Assembly: GCA_000231825.2 (NCBI GenBank)
Contig: JH720352.1
Span: 10,161-74,160 of the forward strand
Length of the DNA stretch: 64,000 nt
Source of the DNA: Tetrahymena elliotti 4EA
Lineage: Eukaryota > Ciliophora > Oligohymenophorea > Hymenostomatida > Tetrahymenidae
Reading direction: 5' to 3'
The notes beneath the pieces were generated by a model that did not search any database, had not been told where the DNA came from, and saw only the letters and a list, made by a program, of their open reading frames with translations. Below are positions 36,201 through 48,660 of the stretch, one piece after another (position 1 is the stretch's first letter; each line of letters starts with the position of its first letter). A program made the translations under genes and the position numbers.

Positions 36201-38356
36201 TGACTGAAATTAGAAAGTTACTGCTTTGCTTAACTCTTATTATTTGAAGCGCTAAATGCACTTAACTTAGGATGTATTTGTTTATTATCACCATTCTATA
36301 AATTGATTGCTTCCTGATCTACTTATAACTAAAGCTATTTATTGTAATTATTTCCATAATCATTTTAGAATTACTAACTTTAAGCTGAATTAAGATTATA
36401 GTTATTTTTACCCAACTATTACTACATAGGAGTAAGATTGACATTATTAGACATAATATGTGTAGATTTACTAAGGTGAGGACTTTTCTTTGCTTAATTT
36501 TGAGTATTTTATGGAGTTAAATTATTCATTGGCATCATCTAAGAGTATTAAGGTTAAGTTGGTTTTTTCTCTGTTAGAATAGAGTAGTTAGGAGTTGAAA
36601 CAAGGTTGTTCTAGCTTGATTAATATTAGCTATTTTTCATATTATCCTATTACTATTAAAGTAAAATTTATTAATCAACACTTCCATTTTAAGATCCTTT
36701 TTGCAATAATTATTATTACTACTGTTGCAGTAACTATTGCTAAATTAAATTTTCTTGCTCATCATCTTTCTACTCATGCTAAGAAATTCTAACTTGTTCC
36801 TATGACTAAATCTTATTTTAATTTTTATGTGTGCTTATTAGCATTTATTGCTTAATAAAAGGAGTTTCAAAATTAGCAGCATTGTTGCTATTGTTTTCAA
36901 ATTGCATATTTGGAGTCTATTACTAAATATTAATTTAACCTTCAAAATTTTAAAGAGGTGCTTAACCATTTTGCACTCCATTTATTACTTAGTTTATATT
37001 TTTATTTTGAGTTTCATTTGAGTTTGGTGATATTATTCTATTTCTTTGTTAAAATTATTATTGCTATTATATTTGTTAATATTATTAGATGGATCCATCT
37101 GCTTGTATATTTAATTATTACTTTTAACCTGGTATGATGTTGTTAGACTCAATTGATTCATATTGTAATAAATCTTCTTCAGAACCTCTAATTGCATTTT
37201 AATTTGATGTATAATTACTAACTCTATTACTATTTGAAATATTATTGGATATAACCATAAATTTTTCATCATTTTTACCACTATCTTCTTTTTATATTAA
37301 AGGTAAAATATTCTTAGAATTATCATATTAGATAATATTTTAATCATAATATTATTAAATTTGATCTCCTTAAATTAATTACTATTGCTTCTATTAGTTA
37401 ATCACTTAAATTTGATTACCATTTAGATTAACTTGGTTAACTGCTTAATTATTCTACATATTTATATTTAAGCTTCCATTCATTTAATTACCAGCTAAAT
37501 TTATTTAGTTACTATCATCACTAGCTATCTAATCATTAATACTAGTTTAATTAGGTAAACTACTGCCATTATTAATTTAGTTATTTACAGCACTAACCTA
37601 AGCACTTGAACTGGTATTGGTCACGTTGCTATTGACCTAATTACTGATTTACATGCCAAATGCAGCTGATGTACTTGTTTGAGTTGAATTATTTTGTTAA
37701 TTTAAAAGCTATGCATGTAAGGAATTTATATCTGGTTGCTAACTGTAAATTGAGCTTGACTTTTACTCATACTTTTGGATTATCATTTAAATAAAAATAA
37801 AAATTGCACTTCTACTCTAATAACCTAATTCACATAATTAATAGCATTTAAAACATGTCATTTCTATACTATCAGTTTATCCACTATTATTTTCTTCTCC
37901 ATTCTCAAATGTGTTAGCATTATCAATCTAGCTCTCAGATGACTAAATTAATCTTCCTTCTCCCTTTAAGAAGCTTATAGCCATACACTCTAAACAAAAG
38001 TTATGACCACAATTCAATCTTATATATTCTATTGGTGCTTTCTAACATCTTTCGCAATTGACAGCACCTTCATCACTATTCGCCTATTATTAAACACTAT
38101 TTTGAAAGTTATTATTTATCATCAAATTGCTTTGGTTTGATTACTAAGAATTACTAGGTTAATTTATCATAGTAGGATCATTAAAGTTATTATTTATATT
38201 GTTAAATTGCTATTAATTATTGAAATTCATAGTTTGATTTTAATTATTGGGATTTGTATAGTTTTAATACCATAAATTATATCCATTCTCATCATGTTTT
38301 CTGAGCTACTAATCTAAAATTTACTAATAATCACCGGCTACCTAAAATTAATACAT
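33215..38356 (-). CDS. giant RING + B-box + coiled-coil (TRIM-like) protein, 1713 aa
   Basis: One intronless frame of 1,714 codons from ATG 38356 (MYQFQVAGDYQQILDQQ; an in-frame TGA lies just upstream) to TGA 33215-33217. A RING-type zinc finger starts at C101: C101-x2-C104, C116, H118, C121-x2-C124 (LNCGHNFCLEC) and, after a long loop, TCFKCYQLC. A B-box follows at about residue 837: C-x2-H in LNCNEHPF, then LYCFTCDNKLLCIKCLQNGE with HRDH, and next a helical coiled-coil segment (LLGKMIETSHEINSSIEQL onward). The rest is Gln/Asn-rich. RING, B-box and coiled coil in this order define TRIM proteins, which are ubiquitin E3 ligases. Unusual points are the more than 700-residue low-complexity spacer between RING and B-box and the long loop inside the RING. 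E3 activity is inferred from the family. Confidence 0.85.
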
Positions 38357-39596
38357 TTGCTTGTATCAGTAATGATTTAAAACTCTTTAAAAATTTTATA
38401 TTTTTATTAAAGCTAGCCTTTTACTTTCAAATCTATTTACCTATTTATAAATTGCTTTTTAATTATAGATAATATATATTCTTTAATCTTTTAAATCTTT
38501 ACTATGAAAATCTATATTTGCTATCTTAATTTTATTTACTTTTGAATGATTTATTGAATGTTTGTTTGTTTGTTTGTTACATATCATGCATTTTGTGCAA
38601 ATATTATATTTCAATTCCCATTAAAACTCAAATCTAAACATTTTTCAGTTTCTTTTACATAAGAAATTTCAAAAATAAAATATCACATTTTTGTTTTCTA
38701 TACATTAAATGTGAATCTCTTTGAAAAATTTAACAATTTTTTTAAAAGTCTAAATGAAATGCTTGAGTTTATTTTAAAATAAATTCTAAATAAACTGACT
38801 GATTAGCTTGTTTAAATCTATTACATGATACAAATACAGTATTTTGGAGAATTTAAATGTAAATCAATAATGCATTCTATTTAAATAATTTAATTGTAAA
38901 TTTTAATCAAAAAGAAAATATTACTTCATTAAAAATTCTAAAATATGTAGCCAATAAAGTTATTTTCATATCCTTTTATTCTAAGGGTAATTTAAATATT
39001 CGTTAAACATAAATTAATACTTTTTTATATCTTCAGCCTTAATAATTAAAAAATTTGCTTAAAATTTAAGCATTTCTCTTCAAAGTAATATCACTTTTAA
39101 AAACAATAAATACTTTTATTAAATTTTTTGTGAATCCTTTTTTAAGAAAGTGATTGTACATGAAATACATATTAAGATAACTATTCTTAGTATTTGTAAA
39201 TAAAAAATGATACTTTTTATTTATATTTGATGAATATTTACTAATTTATTAATGTTTTTAAAATTCTGAATTAAACATAAATTATTTTTAATTTTTAAAA
39301 TATTTTATAATTGCTGATATTATCTGTAAAGGAAGGATTTATTTAAATTTCATCAAAAATCTTACAACTTAAAACATATAAAGATATTTTGAGGTATTTT
39401 TTAGTTGGAATAGTGAGTTTTTATTTTGTAATTATATTAAATTACATTCTTCAATTTTCCATTAAAACAAATTCCAAAAAACTTTTTTGTTTTCTTTAGT
39501 TTTTCAAACCAAGGCTTATTCTACTGAATTTTGTTAAAATTAAAGAGACTATCTTTATTCCAAACTATTTTGTTATTATTAATTTTAGGTTTTTAA
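38357..39596. other. intergenic, upstream of the RING/B-box gene
   Basis: About 1.2 kb, AT-rich, with a tgtt microsatellite (tgtttgtttgtttgtttgtt) near 38559-38578. No gene seen. Confidence 0.55.
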
Positions 39597-40031
39597 TCAC
39601 TTAGACAACACTTACTTTTATCTGAGTGCTGCATGATGTTCTCTGTAGAATCTGAGGAATGCACTCAAAACAAAAAATATTGTTAAAACATAAAATTAAA
39701 TAGTGTTTAAGCTCTTTTTAGAAAGGCCAGTTATTTTTTCTAATAATGGAGTAAGTAACAAAATCGTAACAAAGAATTTGAACATCATCATGTATTTCCA
39801 GAACTTAGCACCAGTGGGGAAATTTTCCTTTGGACGCAATAGTATCATATTAATTAATCCTGATACTATCAATACTACACCTAAAGTTATAATTATACCT
39901 TTCTCTGCAGAGCTGGTAGTAAAATCAGATCCAAATAAATAATCAAAAAATACTTTTCCAGTCAATGCTGCTACTGGATACACATGTCCTACTCTAAAAA
40001 CCCACTTGGCTATGAAAAGTGTATTAATCAT
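39597..40031 (-). CDS. small four-TM membrane protein, 144 aa
   Basis: Frame from ATG 40031 (MINTLFIAKWVFRVGHVYPV) to TGA 39597-39599, with one TAA read as Gln. Four hydrophobic segments are visible at about residues 10-33, 45-65, 78-99 and 112-129, with a charged C-terminus (REHHAALRQKQVLSK). The spacing and the conserved-looking GHVYPVAALTGKVFFDY motif suggest an ancient, compact four-helix membrane protein, but I cannot name the family. Codon use is less AT-extreme than its surroundings, which supports a conserved, expressed gene. A short antisense frame at 39703-39942 is a shadow of it. Confidence 0.75.
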
Positions 40032-40700
40032 TTTTTATTCTATTCTCTTTTTAATATATTTTTATAAAGATTTTTCTGATAGAAAGATTTAATTTCTTTT
40101 CTACTTGCTCTCAATCTTTATTAATTTTTTAAAAAAGAAATCTAATAAAAAATATCAAAAAAAGTACCAAAATCAAAACCCATCTGAATGTTTGCAGACA
40201 AAAAATACTTCTTTAGTAACTTAGATGATATAGAATATTAAAATAATTTAATTTTACTTTTAAATTTGTTAAATTGATTATAATAATTATCAAAAATAGA
40301 ATTTTATTGAATTAACAGATTTAATTTTTACCATTCAGATTCCTAATCATTCAATAGAAAATACTTTTAAATTGTCAAAAATACGAAAAAATAAAAATAC
40401 TTTTCAATCTAAATGATGCTAAAGACATTATATCATAAGACTTGCTAGTCTAATTTAAATTTACAATAAAATTATTTGAGGCTGTTAATTATATTGTAAA
40501 TAATGTGTTTTTTACTAATTATTTAATGTGTCTGTTAAAATTTTAAATTTAAGTGATAATTGAGTGTCTTTATGCTTTTATTATTAATATATGGCGGAAT
40601 TTTTTGAATATAACACGTTATATAAAACTAACAGAGAATTTATTTTTATCATAAAACTATAAATATTAACAAAATTTTAAAAGAGAAATTGAAATAAAAA
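40032..40700. other. intergenic between divergent genes
   Basis: About 670 bases between the four-TM gene (minus) and the RING-like gene (plus), presumably carrying both promoters. No recognisable element. Confidence 0.55.
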
Positions 40701-41900
40701 ATGACACATTTGCTTAAGAAATACTCTAAAGATTTTATAAAATTCAAGGACACTTATGATGATGCCTTTTTATTAGGCTATTTACTTGGATAGAACTATG
40801 CTGATAATCTTGATAAATTATATGATTCTTTTCTTTACTTGAATAAAAAAAGAACTGAAGGTGTATTCTCTTATGAAGATAAGATAAATATAATAAGCAA
40901 ATCACTAGAAACTCATGATGGAATAATTTCAGATAAGATAATGAAATTGTGCTAGTATCTCAAAAATAAAAAAGTAAAATCCAATATTATATTTCACTAA
41001 TTAATTATTCATATTTATTCATTTGTTCTAGAAAACAAAGACTAATTGTTGTGCCATTTGCAGCCTCAATATTGATAGCTAAGACTAAGCTTTTTAGAGT
41101 ACCTGCTGCAAAATAAATTTTCATGGCTAGTGTTTAGCAAATAATATTTCTGCTCAACTAACAAGCCAAAACCAGGCATTTTGTCTTTATTGCAAAAGAA
41201 GCATAAATCTGATTGACCTGTTTAGCATAGGAAAATTTGCAACAAAAGAAGAGTTTAAAGTTATTGAGAGTTAAATGCAAATTCTTACTAATATGACGGG
41301 AAATACTTGGGAATACAATAATAGTCAGTCATAAATGAGTGATTTTGATCAAATATTTTGTAAAAACAAAACTGAGGCATTCTAGACAAGCAAGACAGGA
41401 AGTGAAGTAAAATTAAAAAAAAATAATTGAATTAAATTAATTAAATGAATTGAATGAATGAAACAGGTTAATATATTTAAAGGTTATCAATTATAGCCAT
41501 GTCCAAATATGATATAGACTACAGGAAATAACAACTTACTTTTCAAGAACCAATAAACTATTATTGAAGTAGAAGAAAAATAGTCTCCCATAAAAGAGTA
41601 GAAGAAGAGTCAGAAGAAATACCAAAACAATTAAGATTCATTTTCAATGCTCAATTTTGTAAATATTTAAAAATAAAATTGAAATAAAAATATTCATAAA
41701 AATATTAATAGGATGACATAGACATCAATAATAACTTTTCAAATCAAAAAGTTAACAAAAGATAGAACATAAATATCCCAAAAAGATTATCTGATACATT
41801 TGAATAATATAGTGTCTCTAATCAAAAATAAGAAACCCCTTAAGTACTTACTTTTCTTAATACTTAAAAAAATTTAACATAATATTTTAAATATAGATGA
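40701..41900 (+). CDS. RING-like zinc-finger protein, 342 aa, 3 introns
   Basis: Four exons joined at phase-0 introns 40974-41031 (TAG), 41407-41466 (CAG) and 41659-41711 (TAG), from ATG 40701 (MTHLLKKYSKDFIKFKDTYD) to TGA 41898-41900. The second exon encodes a RING-H2-like cluster: C98-x2-C101 (CCAICSLNI), C116/C117, H122-x2-C125 (NFHGQC) and C142-x2-C145 (FCLYCKR), fitting C-x2-C ... C-x-H-x2-C ... C-x2-C. RING fingers usually recruit E2 enzymes in ubiquitin transfer; that activity is inferred. The N-terminal 90 residues are helical and the C-terminal half is Gln/Asn/Lys-rich. Part of exon 3 (41521-41591) is copied at 62901-62970 in non-coding repeats. Confidence 0.82.
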
Positions 41901-42520
41901 ACAATTATGTCTAGAATTACATTTAAGATCGCAAACAAAGTAGTTCTAACAACTAATAAAATAACTTAATCAAGAAAAATTTTATTTACTTTTAAAAATG
42001 AAGCTTAAAATTAAAAATTTAAATTTATTTCAAAGGTATTCAATCATTTTTGTTCAATAAATTTAATATTTATTTGTTCTTGTTTTTAAAATACTTAAAT
42101 TTTACTATTTAACCAGAAATTTAAAATTATATTATATTATGTTTGAAAAATGAGCAACATTGTCTAGAATTATATTTATAAACACAAATGATGATGAAAG
42201 AAAAAATTTATTTACTTTTAAAAATGAAACTAAATTATTTTTGCAAATAATCTGTTCATGTTTATTAAAATAAAGTTTATATTTGTTCTTGTCATTAAAA
42301 TGTACAAATTAGACTACTTATTCATAAATTAAAAATAACATTAATGCTTTTCTTAATATTTAAAGATGAGTAATTATGTCTAGAATTATATTCAAGAAAC
42401 AAAAATGAATGATCTAATAATTTAATAAAAAAATTTATTTTTCTTTCAAAATATCTTCATTTTTGTTAAAATAAGGTCTTTTTTGTTCTTGTTTTGAGAA
42501 TACATTAATTATGATACTTA
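41896..42520. repeat. three degenerate repeats, unit about 220-250 bases
   Basis: A core gatgaacaattatgtctaga with aattacattt following recurs at about 41896, 42150 and 42365 as near matches. Each copy is followed by a similar order of tttatttactttt..., ttaaaataa... and tttgttcttg... elements. The first copy overlaps the stop codon of the RING-like gene, so its 3' end may be part of the repeat. Confidence 0.6.
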
Positions 42521-42553
42521 ATGGCCAATTAGAAATGATGAGCTAATATGAAG

Positions 42554-42635
42554 GACACTTTGGCCGAGTGGTTAAGGCGGCGGCCTGCTAAGCCGTTTCC
42601 CTCTGGGAGCGTGAGTTCAATTCTCACAGGTGTCG
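42554..42635 (+). tRNA. tRNA-Ser (anticodon GCT)
   Basis: 82-nt cloverleaf with a long variable arm typical of serine tRNA. The acceptor gacactt pairs with aggtgtc; the D region is tggccgagtggttaaggcg; the anticodon loop is ctGCTaa (GCT at 42587-42589, reading AGC/AGT); the T loop is gttcaattc. A T-run follows from 42638, a normal RNA polymerase III terminator. Confidence 0.97.
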
Positions 42636-42691
42636 AATTTTTTTTATTTAATAAAAAATTATATTAATATAATAATTAAATAATAAAAAAG

Positions 42692-42765
42692 CGCTCGATG
42701 TAGGGATCGAACCTACGACCTTGCGGTTAACAGCCGCATGCTCTAACCAGCTGAGCTAATCGAGC
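42692..42765 (-). tRNA. tRNA-Asn (anticodon GTT), copy 1
   Basis: 74 nt. On the minus strand the acceptor GCTCGAT pairs with ATCGAGC, with D arm TAGCTCAGCTGGTTAGAGC, anticodon loop CTGTTAA (GTT) and T arm with GGTTCGATCC. A T6 run follows on the minus strand. Identical to the copy at 48587-48660. Confidence 0.97.
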
Positions 42766-43191
42766 TTACAGAATTACAATCAAGCTTAATAGTAAAAAAG
42801 AACTTATCTTGAAAAAAAAATTTTTAAATATTTTTTGAAGGAAAAAATTAAAGATATTTAAGGAAAAATAAATGAGATTTTAAAAGAAAATATTTTAATA
42901 AACTGAGTAACAACTTGATGAAAGAAAGAATTTAATATAATTTACATGATAAATTAGATAGATAGATATACAAAAATAATTACTAAGTCTGAAAAATAAT
43001 AAATTTACTTAAATTCAGTTTTGAACCAATTAATTTGGCAGTTTTTATTATTGTTTTTTATAATAATTTTATTAGAATTTAACATTTATTAGTAAAAAAA
43101 TCAAAAAGAAAACTGGGATTTTGCTTAATTTCTACTGCCAAACAAGGAATATCCTCCCAGTAAATATCCTTTTCATGAATTTTGACAGCAG
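42766..43191. other. intergenic downstream of kinesin
   Basis: AT-rich, with a short atag/gata run near 42957-42968. No gene. Confidence 0.5.
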
Positions 43192-46100
43192 TCAAAGAAA
43201 GAACTATTTTATTCTGTTTATAAAACCATTTTCTGAAGTATTATCTTCTCTCTTATCATTTTGCTATTATGGTTAATTCTACTATTAAGATTACAGTTAA
43301 GCCTATTATCCATTTTGAGGATTACTTAACTTGGAAGATGAACTTAACTTTGATTAAGAAGATTAAGAATCTTGATCTTATTCAAGATTTTTAATTTTCA
43401 TTTTTTGCTAAAATTTATGAGCACTTTTGTGCAAATTAAATGCTTGAGGACGAGAATCTTCTTCTTCTGTATTTATAATTTTCATATTTCTACCTTGTAA
43501 TGGTGATGAATTTTCATCAACATATGAGTTTAATTAACTATATTTAGAGCTATTTCTTTCAAGTAACTCATCTTCTTCTACTAACTAAAATCCAAGATTG
43601 TTTATTTTTTCAAAGTTAGACTTGCTTCCTCCACCTAAAATAATTAAAAATCATTCAAGTTTAGTTTATATAAAATTTATTTTTACCTCCTCTGATTGCT
43701 GTACCCCTCATCATATTTTTGTAAGACATCTTCATAGATTATTATGTATTATTTCCTTATATCTATCCTGAATTTGACATAGAGTTATTACCACTTCTTT
43801 CAAGCTAACTTCTGTTCTAATAATTTTAATCATAATTTATAAAAGCATTTCTCACACTTGCAGTCTAAGATAAGTTATCATTTGATTTAGTAAAAACAAC
43901 TTAATTTAAAGGAGAGTGATCACTGATAGCTTATGAGCTAGTTAATCCTGATCTCAAGTAAGTTTCTCTAGCACAATTAAGGTCTGTTTCTTACTTTTTA
44001 ATTTTATCATCCTTATAGTCATTATCTTTTCTTAATCTCTAAATTTCTGAAAATAATTGTTTTCTTTCCTTGAGAAGCTCTTTGATCTTAAGTTGTAACT
44101 CTGTGATAGTCTAGTGAGGTGATTTATTCTTAATATTTCTTTAAATAATGAAATGATAAAAATTAACTGATTTATTTTAAAGATAAGCAATTTACCTCTT
44201 AAAATCTTCTACAAATTCTTTTAATTCATTAATTTAAATATTTTTTTCCATGATTTATTTTTCATAACTAACTTTTTTATTGTTGAATTCCTTTTACATT
44301 TACTCCTAAATAAACAAATAAATCATTTTTAATAGATTATTCATATTTAAATTTAATTTAAAGTTTTACAAAAACTCCAAGATAAGTTGATATGATTTCT
44401 TCTAGTTTATTGATTTTTTCTTTTGAAAACTTTCTCTGTTAGAGGATTGCTTATTTACATTTGTTAGTTCTCTTTTCTAATGCTTGCTTGTAATGGCTTA
44501 TCTATTTTCAAAATATTTTCATTTTAAAAATGTTTAATTTTATTTAAAATTCACTTTATTGGCAAGCTAGGTATTTTATTCATTTAATTGTTTAATTTTT
44601 TCATTTTAACTATGAATGGTTTCTTGAAGTGAAAGTAACTATTCTTCAATTTTACTTTCTTATTGACTTTTGTTTATTTAATCCATAATTTAAGCTATAT
44701 TTTTGTTTGCTATGTTAAGAGGATCTAATTCAGTGTCTCTTCTCTGAATCAAATTTTCATAATCTTCATGCTCTTCGTCTTTTTCAACAATAATATCAGC
44801 AGCTTCTTTGTCTAAATCTTCATTCATAAACTTGTAATCACTCTCACTTTCAGTTGTTTACAATCTTATATCATCTTCTTCAGTACTTAAATACTCTTTG
44901 TATTCTGAGCTAGTAATATTATTCTTTTTGACTGTTTATAGCAACATAGATAATCTTTCTTGAGACTTTTTATTATAAAAAAATATTTAAATTGATACTT
45001 TATCAAACAAATTTATTAAATTATTCTTAAATAAATAGAATTAATTTCGTAATTAAAATTTTATATTTTATTAAATAAATACATCTTCGTTTATCGGTGA
45101 AGAACTGGAGATTTAAGGAAGAATGGGAACTTTTGGAAGTTATAGAGCTTATTTGCTAAAAGAATCATTATCATTTTTCTTTTCATCAGCTGGAATAGTT
45201 TACTCGCTCTCGCTAGGTAAATTATCAAATCCAGTTTCTATGTTGTATTTCAAAGCAATTTTTTCAATAATTTCTACAGCTTTGTCAATAGAATCTTTTG
45301 TATCAGAAGTTAATCTTTTTATTTCTCTTGGAGTTTAATCTCCCGACATGGACTCAAAAGATTTTTAATCTTCTTTTTCAGAGAGGTTTCCTGCTTGTTC
45401 AAAAGATGAAGCTTTTTCACTTATTAATGTAAAACTTAAATCTGATTTTAATCTTCTAAACTAATCAATTAAAGCAGTTATATCCTGAATTGAATTATTT
45501 TTTTCTTATCTTTCTTAATTTATAACTTCCTAAAACTCTTTTTGCATATCATTATTAATTTAAATCTACTCTTCAACTTTCTTTTATAAATCCTCCTTAT
45601 CTTCTCTTAGCTATTTATATAGAATAAAATTTTAAATTCATTTTTGCCAACAAACATTTAAAGCTTACAGCTACAATTTCATTTTGTTTGTTAGAAATAT
45701 CCATTTCTTATTCACTTTGCTACCTAGTAAAATTATCAATTTTTTCTCTCATTTTTACTAATTCAATATGCTATTTAAGTAGTTTCATTGAAGAACTTTA
45801 TTCTGAATGCTCAGCCTTTGGAATCTTACTAAGAGGTTTTGTTATTGAGTCTTTCCTTTCACCTTCTTAAGCTAGTAGTTTTTAAAATATATTTTTATTT
45901 ATAACATAATTATCAGAAATTTTACATCTCAAAGTATCAATAGATGCTCTATCTCCACCAACTTAGAGTTATAAAGTAGAAATAATTTCTTCTTAGTATT
46001 TAATTTTGCTCTCTGCAGCTTCTAGTAGTAGCATAAGTTCTTTGGCACTCTTTTCTTCGTTCTTTTTCGGCTTGTTTTTAATACTTTTTGCTCTAAAACC

Positions 46101-47582
46101 AAACCTTAAAGTTGAGAGGGTTTCTTTATCATTGTAGCTGCACATAGAAATATTTATAACTAGAGTTGTTCTGGCATTACCTCCTAGTGATTCTTATAAA
46201 ATTCTTGTCAACTTAGAATCTCTGTATGGGACATGCTCCTTACCATTAGAAGTCAATGCGTTTATAACCATACCTAAGCATGTTAAACTCTTGTTTATAT
46301 TTTTTGCTTCTTCTAATTATTGCCCAGACACGTTAGTTTTATTTATCTTAATTAATTAATTAAATTTCGTTTATAATATGCTAAATTAATACTAAATTTA
46401 ATTTTTTTATATTAAGTTAATAAAAAACCAGCCTAATTAATCTACCACACATTTAAGACATCAAATTAATCCATATTATCATATGTTACAATAAATTTAA
46501 TTAATTACTTTTTCACTCCCAGCTAGATCTACAAAGTAAAGTTTACTAATAGTAGTAGTATCATTTTGCAAGTTCTTTTTGAAAACTTGTAAGTAGAACA
46601 AACTGTGGGATCTAGATGATCTTTCATTCATTCTTGTGGCAGCTATTGTACGATTTGAAGATCCTGTTTTCATAACTTAATTCATTTCTACAGCACTTGT
46701 TACATAAACTTCAGTGGCATCCTGTACATAAATACCTCTCGCTTTATTTTCTTTGATTTGCAGATTATTTTTATCAGCTGTTTTTAAATATAAAGCAGAT
46801 TATGAATTGTTTAATGATAACTTTTTGAACTTACGATCAAGCAAGTCCTAAATTTTTTCATTGTAAATTTCTAAAAATGAAACCCTAATTTAAAATTCTA
46901 AATCTTCGCTAGCATTAAGTATTGTTTCAAAAACTCTATCCATCATTCTTGGAATTAATCCTATAATAATTTTTTTAATATATTAGATTAATGAAGACGA
47001 TCTTCATATTTTGAGATACCTTTCGTCTCTTAACTTACATCATCTGGTCCCTTAAATATTAAAAATAAAACACATCTTAAATCTAGAACAAAAGAATTGA
47101 TTTTCATATTAAAATAGTAATTACCTCCATTGTAAATGTTTTTCCTGAAGAAGTCTATCCATAACAAAATATTGTTCCATTATATCCTGCCATTACACCT
47201 ATAAATTATTTTTATCAATATTAATTTTTCTATTATCTTCAACAAGGCTGAATCATATTATACTTTCAATAACAGGGTTCGCAACTATTTCAAATACATC
47301 TTTCTATGGTATATTAGGACCAAAAACTCTATCGAAGGTAAATTCATGGGGCTTTTCTGTACCTACAACCTGATTTGTTAAAATTAAAAATAAACTCTTC
47401 ATTCTTCAATTTATTAAGCCAACATTAAATTCAAAAAAACTATGTCATACTTTGCAAAATATCCTTTTTTCGTCATATTCAATGCAAGTTTCTCCTCCTG
47501 TACTCTTTTCTAGAGAATTAAGAGGTCTCATACGGCATATAACTCTAATATTAGCAGAATCATCTGCTTATTTATCTGCCAT
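43192..47582 (-). CDS. kinesin-1-type heavy chain, about 1163 aa, 12 introns
   Basis: ATG 47582 to TGA 43192. The twelve introns (47370-47450, 47199-47263, 47051-47124, 46961-47019, 46778-46834, 46347-46508, 45611-45668, 44966-45082, 44502-44554, 44306-44369, 44139-44195, 43635-43686) leave an exact multiple of three. The N-terminal motor is complete: [16 protein letters not shown]-loop GQTSSGKT (93-100), switch I NERSSRSH, switch [23 protein letters not shown], and [15 protein letters not shown] long coiled-coil stalk follows, with little Pro. Near the C-terminus TAIRGGGGSK resembles the autoinhibitory IAKPLRGG motif of conventional kinesin tails, just before a Gln-rich end. An N-terminal motor with this neck and tail indicates plus-end-directed cargo transport on microtubules (family knowledge). 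One intron (44502-44554) starts GTG; four end AAG. Confidence 0.93.
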
Positions 47583-48586
47583 TTTTACTTAATCAATTTT
47601 CCTAAAATTATGTAATCTAAAAAAAATTATTCAAAATTTTTTTGATCAAATTATGATTAATTTTGCAATATTATAATATTAAAAAGTTAAGGAAAATAAA
47701 TATTAATCCTTCAGCTCTAGTTGATGAAAATGATGATAGAAAAACCTAGATTCTTAGTTCATAAATCCAGTAAATAGTTTTATCAGCTTTTTATTTAAGG
47801 TTGTAATATTAATCAATTATAATTGATAACATCGCTTTTTCAATTTAAAATCTACTTGAGCAAGTTAGTATATTTAAGCAATTTTAAATTTATGTTGTTC
47901 AAGCATCTCTATTTGCTTAAAATAAGAATTTAATTAAAAAGGTTTAATTTCATTTCTCATTAATAATAGCAAAAAAATATTTATTTAAATATTAGATTAA
48001 CTAGTATGTTTTTTTTATTGGCTAAATTTTAGTCCTTAAATAAATATAAAAGCTTTATTGTTAATGAGTCTTAATAAATGTTGCATTAGTTTAAATTAAC
48101 TTAAGAATCAGAATTAATAAATTTTTTTGTTCAGAAATTATTTTATACTGAAAGTAGTTATTAAGAATTTTAATTTTTTATCACGTTTAAAAATATCAAT
48201 TTATTTTAAATCAATATTAAAATAAGAACTTAAAATTTGTTTTTTATTTAATAATAAACTAAATAGCTTTAAAAAAATTGAATTTAAATAGAATGAAAGT
48301 AAAAATTACTTATATAAATATTTATTTTAAAAACATATTTTATTTACTTTAAGTTAAAGTATGCTATTGTAGGTGGTTATTAAGTTCTTTTGTTTAAAAA
48401 AGTTAATTAATGGTAATATTTTTAGAAAAAATACTATGAATTTTCTCTTTTGTTTGAAGTTACTTACAAAAATAAAAATATTCATTTTAAAATGTTAATT
48501 CAGAATTAAATATGCCCAATTTCAACTATTCATATTAATTTGAAAATACTTTTTGAATTTAGATTTAAATATTTTTATAAAAAAAG
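47583..48586. other. intergenic between kinesin and tRNA-Asn copy 2
   Basis: About 1 kb, AT-rich. The kinesin promoter must lie in its left part. No other element seen. Confidence 0.55.
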
Positions 48587-48660
48587 CGCTCGATGTAGGG
48601 ATCGAACCTACGACCTTGCGGTTAACAGCCGCATGCTCTAACCAGCTGAGCTAATCGAGC
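48587..48660 (-). tRNA. tRNA-Asn (anticodon GTT), copy 2
   Basis: Identical over all 74 nt to the gene at 42692-42765, on the same strand, and followed by a T5-T6 run. The flanks beyond the first few bases differ, so only the tRNA body is conserved. Confidence 0.97.

Noticed and set aside
34189..36792. Short frames at 34189-34374, 35143-35325 and 36595-36792
   Set aside because: Shadows within the giant RING/B-box gene.
45123..45870. Plus-strand frames opposite the kinesin stalk
   Set aside because: Antisense to a heptad-rich coiled coil; the minus strand gives a continuous spliced kinesin.
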